The position numbers and the translations under genes are program-made. DNA of 64,000 nt, from positions 372,001-436,000 of the forward strand of contig NZ_AOLP01000019.1 in the NCBI RefSeq assembly GCF_000337795.1, written 5' to 3'. The DNA comes from Haloferax denitrificans ATCC 35960 (GTDB taxonomy: Archaea; Halobacteriota; Halobacteria; Halobacteriales; Haloferacaceae). The notes below the pieces were generated by a model. It searched no databases and was not told where the DNA came from. It worked only from the letters and a program-made list of their open reading frames with translations. Of this stretch, positions 27,710 to 36,978 are shown in pieces (the stretch's first letter is position 1; each line of letters opens with the position of its first letter).

Positions 27710-28936
27710 GTGACGAGACTCGTCGAACTCGACCCGGCGAAGTTCGTCCGGTTCCTCGCGGACCTCTGGACCCAGCGGAACTGGCAGACGAACGTCCAGC
27801 CCCGCGGCGAGGGGAGATACCTCGTACAGGGCCAGCGCGGCGACGGCACGAAGGGACTCATGCTCGTGCTCCCGGCCGTCGAGATGACCGTCGAAACCGA
27901 GCACGTCAAGGGCTTCGTCGCGCACGCGAAAAAGCGCGGCGTCGACACCGTCGTCGTCGCCACCCAAGGCGAGTTCGCCGACGCGGTCCGCGGGTTCACC
28001 ACGAGCCACGACGTGACGCTGTTCGACCGCGACGAACTCGGCGAGACCGTCGCCGACGAGGGCCTCGAACAGACCGTCAAGCAGTACACCGACGGCGAGG
28101 TGTTCGAGACGGCGGAAGTCGAGTTCGGCCTGCCGTTCGACCTGCCCGAACCGGTGGAAGAAGCGCTCGCGTCGCTCCCGATAGCCGCCGCGCGCGAACG
28201 GCTCGCCAGACTCCTCGGTGACCGCGGCGGCGACGGTGGGGGCGGCGACAGCGGCGGAGGCGGAGGCGAAAGCGGAAGTAGCGGTGACGGAGACGGCAGA
28301 AGCGGCGGCTGGAAGTCCGTCGGGAACACCCTCCGCGACGGACTCCCGTCGTCGGTCGGCGACCTGAAATCGGGGTCGCCGCCGAGCGTTCGGGTCGTCG
28401 TGGTCGCCGTGCTGTTGCTCGTGCTCGCGCTCGGCTTCGTCGCCGTGCTCGGCCCGATGGTCGACGGACTCGGCGGGCCGACCGGCGGCGGCGGCGGCGG
28501 AGACGAAGGCGGCGTCGCCGTCTCCGCGCTCTCCAGTGCGAGCGCCGACTCGGCCGACGTGGTCGCCCGGTGGAACGCCCGGACGACAGACACGCTTCAG
28601 GTGGGCAATCGAACGTACGCCGCGCCGGAGGGAGAGCGGTTCGTCGTCATCGGGCTCAACGCCACGGCCGGGGGCGACGCGCCGGGGACGCTCCCGGAGT
28701 CGGCGCTCGCGTTCGAGACCGACGGCGTCAGCTACGGCTACCAACCGCTGTCGAACGCGACCGGCTTCCGCAACGGCGGGCTGTTCGCCCCCGACGAGCG
28801 AGCGCACGTCTGGACCGTCTTCTCCGTGCCGACGAACGCGACCACCGGGACCGTCTTCGTCCGGCCGACGAGCGAGGACACCGTGGCGTTCGTCCACGAC
28901 CGGTCGGTCTCGACCGACCCGAACGACGAGGACTGA
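27710..28936 (+). CDS. Mrr-like domain protein with membrane helix and extracellular DUF4352-like domain
   Basis: 408 residues from a GTG. Residues 1-120 resemble the Mrr-type restriction endonuclease fold ('FVRFLADLWTQRNW', 'GVDTVVVATQGEFADAV', 'VTLFDRDEL'), but the catalytic D...ExK strand reads 'LMLVLPAVEMTV', so cleavage is doubtful. A Gly/Ser/Asp linker (about 165-205), one membrane helix ('VVVVAVLLLVLALGFVAVLG'), another Gly linker, then a DUF4352-like beta domain with N-glycosylation sequons. It precedes nfeD and stomatin genes on the same strand, hinting at a membrane quality-control role. Confidence 0.75.
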   Translation: MTRLVELDPAKFVRFLADLWTQRNWQTNVQPRGEGRYLVQGQRGDGTKGLMLVLPAVEMTVETEHVKGFVAHAKKRGVDTVVVATQGEFADAVRGFTTSHDVTLFDRDELGETVADEGLEQTVKQYTDGEVFETAEVEFGLPFDLPEPVEEALASLPIAAARERLARLLGDRGGDGGGGDSGGGGGESGSSGDGDGRSGGWKSVGNTLRDGLPSSVGDLKSGSPPSVRVVVVAVLLLVLALGFVAVLGPMVDGLGGPTGGGGGGDEGGVAVSALSSASADSADVVARWNARTTDTLQVGNRTYAAPEGERFVVIGLNATAGGDAPGTLPESALAFETDGVSYGYQPLSNATGFRNGGLFAPDERAHVWTVFSVPTNATTGTVFVRPTSEDTVAFVHDRSVSTDPNDED

Positions 28937-29015
28937 GCGGGGAACGTCCGCCCCAGCCGAACCCGCGCCGCGTTCGACCCTCAATCCTTAATCGGGCGAC
29001 GGCCCTAGACCCGGT

Positions 29016-29618
29016 ATGGCATACCCGCCGCTCCCGTTACAGACCGGTCTCGTCAGTCCCGAGACGCTCCCGCTTTTGCTCGTGCTCGCGGGGCTCGGCC
29101 TGTCGCTCGCGGAGGCAATCGCCCCCGGCGCGCACTTCGTCGTCCTCGGCGTCGCCCTCCTCGCGGCGGGGCTGGTCGGCCTCTTCATCGCGCCGCTCGC
29201 CGGCCCGATAGCCCTCGGCCTGCTCGTGTTGGTCTTCGGCGCGCTCGCGCTCTACGGCTACCGAGAGCTCGACATCTACGGCGGGAAAGGAGAAGGAAAG
29301 ACGAGCGACTCGGACGCGCTGACGGGCAAGATGGGGCGCGTCACGGAGCGCGTCACGCCGACCAGCGGCGAGGTCAAACTCGACGAGGGCGGGTTCAACC
29401 CGTACTACGCCGCCCGGTCGGTCCACGGCGAGTTAGAAGTCGGAAGCGAGGTCGTCGTCGTCGACCCCGGCGGCGGCAACGTCGTGACCGTCGAGGGCGT
29501 CGGCCCCGGCGAGGACGAAATCGACCGCGAACTCGCCCGCGAGCGGGCGCGACGACGACGCGAGGAGTCCGCGGAACGGGACGAAGAACTCGAACGGGAG
29601 GGCACGGAAGGCGTCTGA
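29016..29618 (+). CDS. NfeD-like membrane protein
   Basis: 200 residues: three or four membrane helices (about 15-90; 'LAEAIAPGAHFVVLGVALLAAG' in pieces), then a C-terminal OB-fold NfeD domain ('LTGKMGRVTERVTPTSGEV', 'VEVGSEVVVV'-like, 'VTVEGV') and a charged Arg/Glu tail. NfeD proteins pair with stomatin/SPFH proteins in bacteria and archaea, and that is what follows here after 113 bases. A CTAG site lies 8 bases before the start. Confidence 0.9.
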   Translation: MAYPPLPLQTGLVSPETLPLLLVLAGLGLSLAEAIAPGAHFVVLGVALLAAGLVGLFIAPLAGPIALGLLVLVFGALALYGYRELDIYGGKGEGKTSDSDALTGKMGRVTERVTPTSGEVKLDEGGFNPYYAARSVHGELEVGSEVVVVDPGGGNVVTVEGVGPGEDEIDRELARERARRRREESAERDEELEREGTEGV

Positions 29619-29699
29619 CCGCCGTCGGCGGTCCCGATTGGGTGCGACTGAGCGCCACAGCCCCCGAAACCGTCCGACGTGACGGCCGGGCCACACGAA

Positions 29700-29707
29700 T
29701 ACTTATC
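29700..29707 (+). promoter_or_regulatory. TATA-like box of the stomatin gene
   Basis: TACTTATC, 27 bases before the ATG at 29732; shows that the stomatin gene has its own promoter although it lies close behind nfeD. Confidence 0.55.
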
Positions 29708-29731
29708 ATTCTGCCAACCCAAGGCGGGCTT

Positions 29732-31006
29732 ATGGACCTACTTGCCCTCCAGGCGGGGCTGGGTATCGGAGGCGTCGTCGCCGGCCTCCTCGTGCTCGTC
29801 CTCGCCATCGTGACGGTGTACCAGATGGTCGAAATCGTGGACGCCTACGAGAAGAAGGCGCTCACGGTGTTCGGGGAGTTCCGACGGCTCCTCGAACCGG
29901 GTATCAACTTCATCCCGCCGTTCGTCTCTCGGACCTACGCGTTCGACATGCGGACCCAGACGCTCGACGTGCCCCGGCAGGAAGCGATTACGCGCGACAA
30001 CTCGCCGGTCACGGCCGACGCCGTCGTCTACATCAAGGTGATGGACGCCAAGAAGGCGTTCCTCGAAGTCGACGACTACAAGCGCGCCGTCTCCAACCTC
30101 GCCCAGACGACCCTCCGGGCCGTCCTCGGCGACATGGAACTCGACGACACGCTCAACAAGCGCCAGGAAATCAACGCGCGCATCCGCAAGGAACTCGACG
30201 AGCCGACCGACGAGTGGGGCGTCCGCGTGGAGTCCGTCGAGGTCCGCGAGGTCAACCCCAGCGCCGACGTCCAGCAGGCGATGGAACAGCAGACCTCCGC
30301 CGAGCGCCGCCGCCGCGCCATGATTCTCGAAGCGCAGGGTGAGCGCCGCTCCGCCGTCGAACAGGCCGAGGGTGAAAAGCAGTCGAACATCATCCGCGCG
30401 CAGGGTGAAAAGCAGTCGCAGATTCTCGAAGCGCAGGGTGATGCCATCTCGACGGTGCTCCGCGCGAAGTCCGCCGAGTCGATGGGCGAACGCGCCATCA
30501 TCGACAAGGGGATGGAGACGCTCGAACGCATCGGACAGGGCGAGTCGACGACGTTCGTCCTCCCGCAGGAACTCACCTCGCTCGTGGGTCGCTACGGCAA
30601 ACAGCTCACCGGCTCCGACGTACAGGACACGGAAGGCCTCTCCAGCAAGCAGTTCGACGAGGAGACCCGCGAGCTCATCGGCCTCGACGACATCGAGGAG
30701 ATTCTCGGGCAGATAGACCAGGCCGCCGAGATGGACGTCGAACAGCTCGAACAGGAGGCGGAGGCCATCAAGGCCGGCGCGGAGGTCAACGACATCAAGT
30801 CGCCCGACGAGGTCATCGCCGAGGCCGACGAGAGCGAGACCCCCATCAAGTCGTCCGACGAGGTCGTCGCGGAAAGCGAGGGCGAGGGCGCGGACGCCGC
30901 GGCCGACGAGTCGGCGGACGCGAACTCCGCGGGCAACGGCCAACCGGCCGCCGACGGCGACGACGACGACGAAAACGAGATGTCCTTCGAGAAGGACCTC
31001 GAATAG
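29732..31006 (+). CDS. stomatin/prohibitin-family (SPFH) protein
   Basis: 424 residues from ATG 29732. N-terminal membrane helix (about 8-30), SPFH/band 7 domain (about 35-200; 'YEKKALTVFGEFRRLLEPG', 'VPRQEAITRDN', 'WGVRVESVEVREV'), a coiled coil with near-repeats EAQGERR, QAEGEKQ, RAQGEKQ and EAQGDA, and a long acidic, probably unfolded tail (about 330-424). SPFH proteins form membrane rings that organise lipids and proteases. With NfeD next door this is the classic pair. The tail is longer than in most relatives. Confidence 0.93.
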   Translation: MDLLALQAGLGIGGVVAGLLVLVLAIVTVYQMVEIVDAYEKKALTVFGEFRRLLEPGINFIPPFVSRTYAFDMRTQTLDVPRQEAITRDNSPVTADAVVYIKVMDAKKAFLEVDDYKRAVSNLAQTTLRAVLGDMELDDTLNKRQEINARIRKELDEPTDEWGVRVESVEVREVNPSADVQQAMEQQTSAERRRRAMILEAQGERRSAVEQAEGEKQSNIIRAQGEKQSQILEAQGDAISTVLRAKSAESMGERAIIDKGMETLERIGQGESTTFVLPQELTSLVGRYGKQLTGSDVQDTEGLSSKQFDEETRELIGLDDIEEILGQIDQAAEMDVEQLEQEAEAIKAGAEVNDIKSPDEVIAEADESETPIKSSDEVVAESEGEGADAAADESADANSAGNGQPAADGDDDDENEMSFEKDLE

Positions 31007-31088
31007 TCGCATCGACCGACCGTCCCGGATTCGGACGGGTGTGAATGCCGAAGCTCTTTTCTCCGCGCCGTCTCGTATGTGGGAGTAG

Positions 31089-31712
31089 ATGTCGAATCGC
31101 CGGGTAGACGAAGACAAGCGCGCGACCCTCCGTCGGTTCGCCGCGCTCGGGGCCGCCACGCCGCTCGTGGGCCTCGGGGGCGGCGACGACGGCGACGACG
31201 ACTCGTCGGGGTCGAGCGACGCGCGAGACGCCATCGTCGGCTACGTCGCGTCGACGCCCGGCGCGCACTTCTCGAAGGTCCGCGACGACCTCCAGTTGGG
31301 TACCGGTGAGACGCAGTACCACCTCCGGAACCTCGTCGACGACGACACCCTCGAAGTCCGCCGCGACGGCGACTACAAGCGGTTTTTCCCCGCGGGACGG
31401 TTCTCGGAGTTCGAGCAGGTCGCCCTCGGCTATCTGCGCCGCGACACGCCGCGCGGGATGCTCGTCCACCTGCTTCGGGACCCCGACGCGACGGGGAGCG
31501 AACTCGCCGACCGGCTGGGCGTCTCGCGGGCGACGGTGAGCACCTACGCGAAGGAACTCGACGCCGTGGGCCTCCTCTCCCGGGAGGACGGCTACGCGGT
31601 CCGCAACCCCGAGACGGTCATCACGCTCCTGATTCGCCACGCCGACTCCTTCAGCTCCGACGCCGCGGCGTTCGCCGACGACGCGGCCGAACTCATCCGG
31701 TTCGACCCCTGA
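31089..31712 (+). CDS. double winged-helix regulator with signal-like N-terminus
   Basis: 207 residues. Residues 1-22 read like a Tat/membrane signal (RRFAALGAATPLVGLGGG), followed by an Asp/Ser linker, then two winged helices: one with 'GAHFSKVRDDLQLGTGETQYH' (about 57-95) and one with 'TGSELADRLGVSRATVSTYA' (about 133-165). No alternative start removes the odd N-terminus cleanly. It could be a membrane-tethered regulator, or the hydrophobic start may be just an extension. Targets unknown. Confidence 0.8.
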   Translation: MSNRRVDEDKRATLRRFAALGAATPLVGLGGGDDGDDDSSGSSDARDAIVGYVASTPGAHFSKVRDDLQLGTGETQYHLRNLVDDDTLEVRRDGDYKRFFPAGRFSEFEQVALGYLRRDTPRGMLVHLLRDPDATGSELADRLGVSRATVSTYAKELDAVGLLSREDGYAVRNPETVITLLIRHADSFSSDAAAFADDAAELIRFDP

Positions 31713-31885
31713 CCCCCTGACCGGGGCGAGAGTCGGGGAGTCGGTGCCGGCGCTTCTCCGTCGGTTCGGAACACTCAGCGGCGGCGCTGGGACGCGAGAA
31801 AACCCGAAAAAGCGGGATGGAACGACGTGGGGTGGGAGACGACGGCGTTCCGGGAGGGGTGGCGCGAGGGGGAACGCGCCGGAGT

Positions 31886-31905
31886 GCACGCCGGAGGCGG
31901 CGTGC
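31886..31905. terminator. strong hairpin between convergent genes
   Basis: GCACGCC, loop GGAGGC, GGCGTGC: a perfect 7-bp GC-rich stem in the 224-base gap between the regulator (+) and the small winged-helix gene (-). A second imperfect repeat, GCGTTCC 31845-31851 with GGAACGC 31871-31877, lies beside it. No T run on either side, so termination is possible but not shown. Confidence 0.4.
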
Positions 31906-31936
31906 GGCGGGGCCTGAGTGAAGCGTCAGCGGGGGC

Positions 31937-32206
31937 TCAGACGGTCACCTTCCACGTCGTGCCGGAGGAGTAGCCCCACTTCTCGACGGTCACGTCGAAG
32001 TCGCCGTCGAGGATGGGGCGCATGTTCGCGCCGACCTCCTTCGCCGAGAGGTCGAGGTCGTCGGCGATGAGGCGGGACTTGAAGTACGTCTTCGCGCCGG
32101 CGTTCGAGCGGAGGTAATCGAGGATGCGGCGCTGTTTCTCCGAGAGGCTGGGTCTGGTGTCGAGGGCCTCGCCCTCGACCGCGGCGGCGGAGGCGGTCGT
32201 GCTCAT
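31937..32206 (-). CDS. small winged-helix protein (DUF7123-like)
   Basis: 89 residues from ATG 32206. 'SLSEKQRRILDYLRSN' then 'KTYFKSRLIADDLDLSAKEVGANM' is a compact winged helix, and 'VEKWGYSSGTTWKV' is the beta wing. Widely conserved in haloarchaea as a domain of unknown function; I believe the DUF7123 label applies but cannot check. Probably DNA-binding. Convergent with the double winged-helix gene. Confidence 0.82.
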   Translation of the reverse strand: MSTTASAAAVEGEALDTRPSLSEKQRRILDYLRSNAGAKTYFKSRLIADDLDLSAKEVGANMRPILDGDFDVTVEKWGYSSGTTWKVTV

Positions 32207-32488
32207 ACCTACACAGAGAGACGAGACGACTATCAGGGGTTTGGTACGGGAGCTTAACACGTCGCTGTCTTGCGGTTTTCGCCGAAAACGAGCCGTCGGA
32301 ACGGCCCCACTGCGCCGTCGCAGGTACAGTCGCCTAACAGCCACGCGACGCGGACACATCAACGGGGAGACAGTCGGAGGCGACCGGCACGCCGTCGAAC
32401 GCCCGAGCGTTCCGAACTGTCCGTCTAAGCGGAGCGTAACGACTCCAAGACAGAAAATTCATACGCGGATAGCGGCCATACGACGACA

Positions 32489-34363
32489 ATGGGTCGCCCG
32501 ACAGAACGACGCCCGGCCGCCGCGACCGCGGCCGGCGTCGAAGTGAGCGTCGTCCTCCCCGCCTACAACGAGGCGCGGACCATCGAGAACACGGTCCGCG
32601 TCACCGTCGAGACGCTCGAATCGTTCCTCCCCGCCGACGCCTTCGAAGTCATCGTGGCCGAAGACGGCTGTGACGACGAGACGCCGGAGATAGCCGACCG
32701 GCTGGCCGCCGAGGACGACCGGATTCGCCACTACCACAGCGACGACCGGCTCGGCCGCGGCGGCGCGCTCGAACGCGCCTTCGAGGCCGCCGACGGCGAC
32801 ACGCTCGTCTACTTCGACACGGACCTCGCCACGGACATGCGCCACCTCGAAGAGCTGGTCGAGCGCGTCCGCTCCGGCGAGTACGACGCCGCCACCGGGT
32901 CGCGCTGGATGCCCGACCGCGTCGCCGACCGCCCGCCGAAACGCGGCGTTCCGAGCCGCGTCTACAACGGCCTCGTCCGCCTGTTCCTCCGCTCCGACCT
33001 CCGGGACCACCAGTGCGGCTTCAAGGCGTTCAGCCGCGAGACGTTCGAGGCGCTCCGCGACGACGTGGAAGACGACCACTGGTTCTGGGACACGGAGATG
33101 CTCGTCCGCGCCCAGCGCGCGGGCTTCCGCGTCGCCGAGTTCCCCGTCGATTGGGAGCCGAAAGGCGACACGAAAGTCGACCTCGTCCGCGACATCCTCG
33201 GGATGGGGAGCCAGATTCTCCGGACGTGGTGGCAACTCACGGTCCGGCCGCGCATCACCCGCCGGGTGACCATCGCCGCCGGCCTGCTTTTGACCGTCTT
33301 CGCGCTCGCGCTGATGACGCTGTACATCGACCCCTCGGAGGTCATTTCGGTGCTCGGCGAGGCCGACCCCGCGCTCGTCGCCGCCGCCGCGGTAATCTAC
33401 GTCGTCTCGTGGCCGCTCCGGGGGATTCGCTACCGCGACATCCTCGGCGAACTCGGCTATCGCGAGAAGGCGAGCTTCCTCACGGGGGCGATATTCATCA
33501 GTCAGACCGGGAACCTCGTGTTCCCCGCCCGCGCGGGCGACGCCGTGCGCGCCTACGTCGTGAAGGCGCGCCGGAACATCCCGTACCCCTCGGGCTTCGC
33601 GTCGCTGGCGGTCGAGCGCGTCTTCGACCTGCTCACCATCGCGGGGCTCGCGGGCGTCGTCCTCGTCGGCCTCGCGGCGACCGGCGGCCTCGACGACATC
33701 GCCACGGTGCTCGCGACCGGCGTGAGCGGCGGCTCGGTCGACGTGTCCGCCAACGACGTGCGCACCGTCGCCTACGTCGCCACCGGCGTCGGCGTCGTCG
33801 CCATCCTCGGCGTCCTCGGCATCGCGCTGTCGGCCCGCGCGGACCGGAACGTCGTCCGGGCGTTCGTCGGCCGGTTCTCGTCGGACTCCTACGTCGAACT
33901 CGTCGCGGGCGTCATCGAGCAGTTCGTCTCCGACCTGCAGGCGGTCGCCGGCAACCGCGCCGCCTTCGGTCGCGTCGGCCTGACGAGCCTCGCCATCTGG
34001 ACCGTCGACGTGGTGACCGCGGTCGTCGTCCTGCTCGCGCTCGGCGTCGACATCGACCCGGTCGTCCTCGTCGGCGTCTCGTTTTTCGCCGTGAGCGTCG
34101 GCAACCTCGCGAAGGTGCTTCCGCTGTCGCCCGGCGGCGTCGGCCTGTACGAAATCGCCTTCACGGTGTTCATGGCCGCGCTCGCGCCGGTCACGCCCGC
34201 CGCCGCGCTCGCCGCGGCGGTCCTCGACCACGCCGTCAAAAACGCCGTCACCGTCGTGGGCGGCGTCGCCTCGATGCTGTCGCTCAACGTCTCGCTGACG
34301 ACCGCGGTCGAAGAGAGCGCGGACGTGCGCGACCGCGACCGCGAACTCGCCGAATCGGAGTGA
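32489..34363 (+). CDS. aglD: AglD, dolichol phosphate glycosyltransferase with flippase-like membrane domain
   Basis: 624 residues: a GT2 domain (about 18-250) and a C-terminal membrane domain of the UPF0104/lysylphosphatidylglycerol-flippase type with 7-8 helices. The DxD motif is FDTD with D110 and D112, and D195 and D201 lie in DDVEDDHWFWD; these numbers match the residues I recall as important in H. volcanii AglD. AglD charges dolichol phosphate with the final mannose of the S-layer N-glycan. ATG 32489 has a TATA-like TTCATACG about 30 bases upstream. Other agl genes are not in the window. Confidence 0.93.
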   Translation: MGRPTERRPAAATAAGVEVSVVLPAYNEARTIENTVRVTVETLESFLPADAFEVIVAEDGCDDETPEIADRLAAEDDRIRHYHSDDRLGRGGALERAFEAADGDTLVYFDTDLATDMRHLEELVERVRSGEYDAATGSRWMPDRVADRPPKRGVPSRVYNGLVRLFLRSDLRDHQCGFKAFSRETFEALRDDVEDDHWFWDTEMLVRAQRAGFRVAEFPVDWEPKGDTKVDLVRDILGMGSQILRTWWQLTVRPRITRRVTIAAGLLLTVFALALMTLYIDPSEVISVLGEADPALVAAAAVIYVVSWPLRGIRYRDILGELGYREKASFLTGAIFISQTGNLVFPARAGDAVRAYVVKARRNIPYPSGFASLAVERVFDLLTIAGLAGVVLVGLAATGGLDDIATVLATGVSGGSVDVSANDVRTVAYVATGVGVVAILGVLGIALSARADRNVVRAFVGRFSSDSYVELVAGVIEQFVSDLQAVAGNRAAFGRVGLTSLAIWTVDVVTAVVVLLALGVDIDPVVLVGVSFFAVSVGNLAKVLPLSPGGVGLYEIAFTVFMAALAPVTPAAALAAAVLDHAVKNAVTVVGGVASMLSLNVSLTTAVEESADVRDRDRELAESE

Positions 34364-34369
34364 AGGAAG

Positions 34370-34891
34370 TCAGTACAGGTCGCACCGGAACGGCGCGAAC
34401 GCGCCCGTCACGGCGGCTTCGAGCGCGTCAGTGCGCGTGAGTCTGCCGCCGGTGAACACGCCCGCCGCGCCCTCGTTTTTCGCGATGTCGTCGGTGCCGA
34501 GCACGTCGTCCATCACCGGGCCGAGCTCCTCGCCCGCGTCGATGCGGTCCGCGATGCGGGCGGGAAGCGGGAGGCTCGGCCCCGCCGCGCGGCCGACGCG
34601 CTCGCCGTCGGTCGCGGCCGCCCACATCACGAGGTACAGGTCGGTCTCGTCCGTGCCGTCACCGGCCGAGAAGGTCGCAACGCCGCCTTCGATGCCGACG
34701 CCGAAGTCGTAGTCGCCGGCGTCGAGCGCCCGCTCCGCGCGGGTGACCGCGCCCGCGATGGTCTCGTCGTTCCCCGTCGGCTGTTCGGAGACGCCGGAGT
34801 CGACGACGACCGCCGCCACGGAGGCGTCGGGACAGGTTCGTTCGACCGCGCGCCGCTTCACCGGGTTGCCGCTTCCGACCGCGATGTCCAT
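34370..34891 (-). CDS. DUF84 inosine/xanthosine triphosphatase (YjjX-like)
   Basis: 173 residues from ATG 34891. 'MDIAVGSGNPVKRRAVE' is the family start (AxGSxNPVKxxA), with 'SGVSEQPTGNDETIAGA' and 'FGVGIEGGV' forming the nucleotide pocket. These enzymes hydrolyse ITP/XTP to stop non-standard bases entering nucleic acids. Length is normal. Convergent with aglD; 20 bases after the BtuF-like gene on the same strand, so probably co-transcribed with it. Confidence 0.9.
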   Translation of the reverse strand: MDIAVGSGNPVKRRAVERTCPDASVAAVVVDSGVSEQPTGNDETIAGAVTRAERALDAGDYDFGVGIEGGVATFSAGDGTDETDLYLVMWAAATDGERVGRAAGPSLPLPARIADRIDAGEELGPVMDDVLGTDDIAKNEGAAGVFTGGRLTRTDALEAAVTGAFAPFRCDLY

Positions 34892-34911
34892 GTCGGAAGC
34901 GCGTCGCCCGG

Positions 34912-35706
34912 TTATTTCCCTTCGTCGGATTCGGTCGGGGTCGCGGTCGCAGGTTCCCACGGCTCGGGGAGGTCGGCGTCGGGGTGCAACAGCCGCGCGA
35001 GGCGGTCGACGCCGGAAACGACGGCCGGACTCGGCTGGTTGAGAAGCGAGTCGTCGACGGCGTGGACCGAAGCGTCGAGGTTCCACCCGCGGGCCTCGAA
35101 CGCCTCGGGGTCGCCGCGCTCGCCTTTCCCGCAGGGGTGGAGAATCACGTGGTCGGGGTCGGCGGCCGCGACGGTCTCGGGGTCGACTTCGGCGGACCGC
35201 TCGCCGGGCGCGACGAGCGGGGCCGAGCCCCCGGCGGCGCGGACGAGGTCGGGGACCCAGTTGCCCGCGGCCATCGGCGGGTCGGCCCACTCCTCGCAGT
35301 AGACGGTCGGGCGGTCGCGGCCGGCGACCGCGTCGGCGACGCGGGCGAGGTGGTCGCGGCAGTCCTCCGCGAGCGTCGCGCCCGCGCCGGCGTCGCCCGC
35401 GGCGTCGCAGACGACGGGAAACGAGTCGAACACCTCAGCAAGCGTCGCGGGCGCGACGTGGACCACGTCGTAGCCGCGGTCGCGGGCCGCCGCCGCGACG
35501 TCCGACTGGAGGTCGTCGCAGGTGCAGACGGCGTCGGCGTCGAGTTCGTCGACCCGGTCGAAGTCGGGGTTCAGCCAGCCGCCGACGACCGGCTTGTCGG
35601 TCGGCGAGTGAACGGTCGCCCCGACGACGTGGGCGTCGAGACCGGCGGCGTCGAGGACGGCCGTCGCGCTCGGCGCGAGCGAGACGACGCGAGGGTTCGC
35701 GGCCAT
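34912..35706 (-). CDS. BtuF-like cobalamin/siderophore-binding protein without signal peptide
   Basis: 264 residues from ATG 35706 with the class III substrate-binding fold: 'VVSLAPSATAVLDAAGL' (6-22), 'VDELDADAVCTCDDL', the long backbone helix, 'DPPMAAGNWVPDLVRAAGG' and 'PDHVILHPCG'. BtuF homologues bind cobalamin, but this one has no signal peptide or lipobox, so it is cytoplasmic, a variant seen widely in archaea. It may handle cobinamide salvage. No transporter genes are adjacent. Confidence 0.85.
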   Translation of the reverse strand: MAANPRVVSLAPSATAVLDAAGLDAHVVGATVHSPTDKPVVGGWLNPDFDRVDELDADAVCTCDDLQSDVAAAARDRGYDVVHVAPATLAEVFDSFPVVCDAAGDAGAGATLAEDCRDHLARVADAVAGRDRPTVYCEEWADPPMAAGNWVPDLVRAAGGSAPLVAPGERSAEVDPETVAAADPDHVILHPCGKGERGDPEAFEARGWNLDASVHAVDDSLLNQPSPAVVSGVDRLARLLHPDADLPEPWEPATATPTESDEGK

Positions 35707-35970
35707 GCGTAGTCGTAGCAACGTCGCTTCACAGAAGTATGTATCGCGTCGCCGGCCGCCGGTGAGCAACCGGTGAACCGCCGATGAGCCGCCGAATCCA
35801 TCACGAACCTCAATCGGCCGTGCGACGGCCTCACACGGGGAAACGCCGCCGCTCGCCGAAAGCGATACCAAACCATTTATGCGGTCGTCTGCGGTTGCTG
35901 GTGTTACGGACAGCATCCGGGTTCTAGCCGCCTCTAACCACCCATTCCCGGAGCACCCGCCGTCGTATCC

Positions 35971-36978
35971 ATGAGTGAACGAATCTGGACCCGAAACCCC
36001 GGCGCACAGGAGCAGGAACGAAACACGCAGAACGGCCGACAGGAGGCCGAGACCGAACAGGAAGACACGAAGGGCGACACGCTTCAGTGCCCCGAGTGCG
36101 GCGGTCACGTCGTCACCGACGACGAACACGGCGAGACAGTCTGTAACGACTGCGGCCTCGTCGTGACCGCCGACTCCGTCGACCGCGGCCCCGAGTGGCG
36201 CGCGTTCGACGCCCGCGAGAAAGACGAGAAGTCCCGCGTCGGCGCGCCGACGACCAACACGATGCACGACAAGGGCCTGTCGACGAACATCGACTGGCGC
36301 GACCGCGACGCGTACGGCAACTCCCTCGGCGCGCGCCAGCGCCAGAAGATGCAGCGGCTCCGCAAGTGGAACGAGCGGTTCCGCACCCGCGACTCGAAAG
36401 AGCGCAACCTCAAGCAGGCGCTCGGCGAAATCGACCGCATGGCGTCCGCGCTCGGCCTCCCCGAGAACGTCCGCGAGACGGCGTCGGTCATCTACCGCCG
36501 CGCGCTCGACGACGACCTGCTTCCGGGTCGCTCCATCGAGGGCGTCGCCACGTCGTGTACCTACGCCGCCGCCCGCATGGCCGGCGTCCCGCGCTCGCTC
36601 GACGAAATCGCGGAGGTCTCGCGCGTCGAGAAGAGCGAGGTCGCCCGCACCTACCGCTACATCGCGCGCGAGCTCTCGCTCGAGGTCAAGCCCGCCGACC
36701 CCGAGCAGTACGTCCCGCGGTTCGCCAGCGAGCTCGGCCTCTCCGACGAGTCGAAGATGCGCGCGCGCCAGCTCCTGAAGAACGCCAAGGAGAAGGGCGT
36801 CCACTCGGGTAAGTCGCCGGTCGGCCTCGCCGCCGCCGCCGTCTACGCCGCCGCGCTCCTCACCAACGAGAAGACGACGCAGGCCGCCGTCAGCGACGTG
36901 GCAGACATCTCCGAGGTCACCATCCGCAACCGCTACCACGAACTCCTCGAAGCCGAGGAGAACCTCGGCCTCGTCTGA
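35971..36978 (+). CDS. tfb: transcription initiation factor TFB
   Basis: Recruits RNA polymerase to TBP-bound promoters. 335 residues: an N-terminal extension, the zinc ribbon (CPEC...CNDC, about 40-58), the B-finger/linker with 'GAPTTNTMHDKGLSTNID', and two cyclin folds (about 135-215 and 230-330). Haloarchaea carry many TFB copies with different promoter sets; which paralogue this is cannot be told here. The nearest TATA-like box (CATTTATGC near 35873) predicts a leader of about 65-70 bases, and a CTAG lies in it at 35924. Confidence 0.96.
   Translation: MSERIWTRNPGAQEQERNTQNGRQEAETEQEDTKGDTLQCPECGGHVVTDDEHGETVCNDCGLVVTADSVDRGPEWRAFDAREKDEKSRVGAPTTNTMHDKGLSTNIDWRDRDAYGNSLGARQRQKMQRLRKWNERFRTRDSKERNLKQALGEIDRMASALGLPENVRETASVIYRRALDDDLLPGRSIEGVATSCTYAAARMAGVPRSLDEIAEVSRVEKSEVARTYRYIARELSLEVKPADPEQYVPRFASELGLSDESKMRARQLLKNAKEKGVHSGKSPVGLAAAAVYAAALLTNEKTTQAAVSDVADISEVTIRNRYHELLEAEENLGLV

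Noticed and set aside
27390..27713. Plus-strand frame before the Mrr-like gene
   Set aside because: Arg/Pro-rich low complexity with no codon bias; only the GTGA overlap is suggestive.
29732..31006. Repeated stretches in the stomatin gene that look like a DNA repeat
   Set aside because: They encode the heptad-like EAQGE/AEGEK coiled-coil repeats normal for the family.
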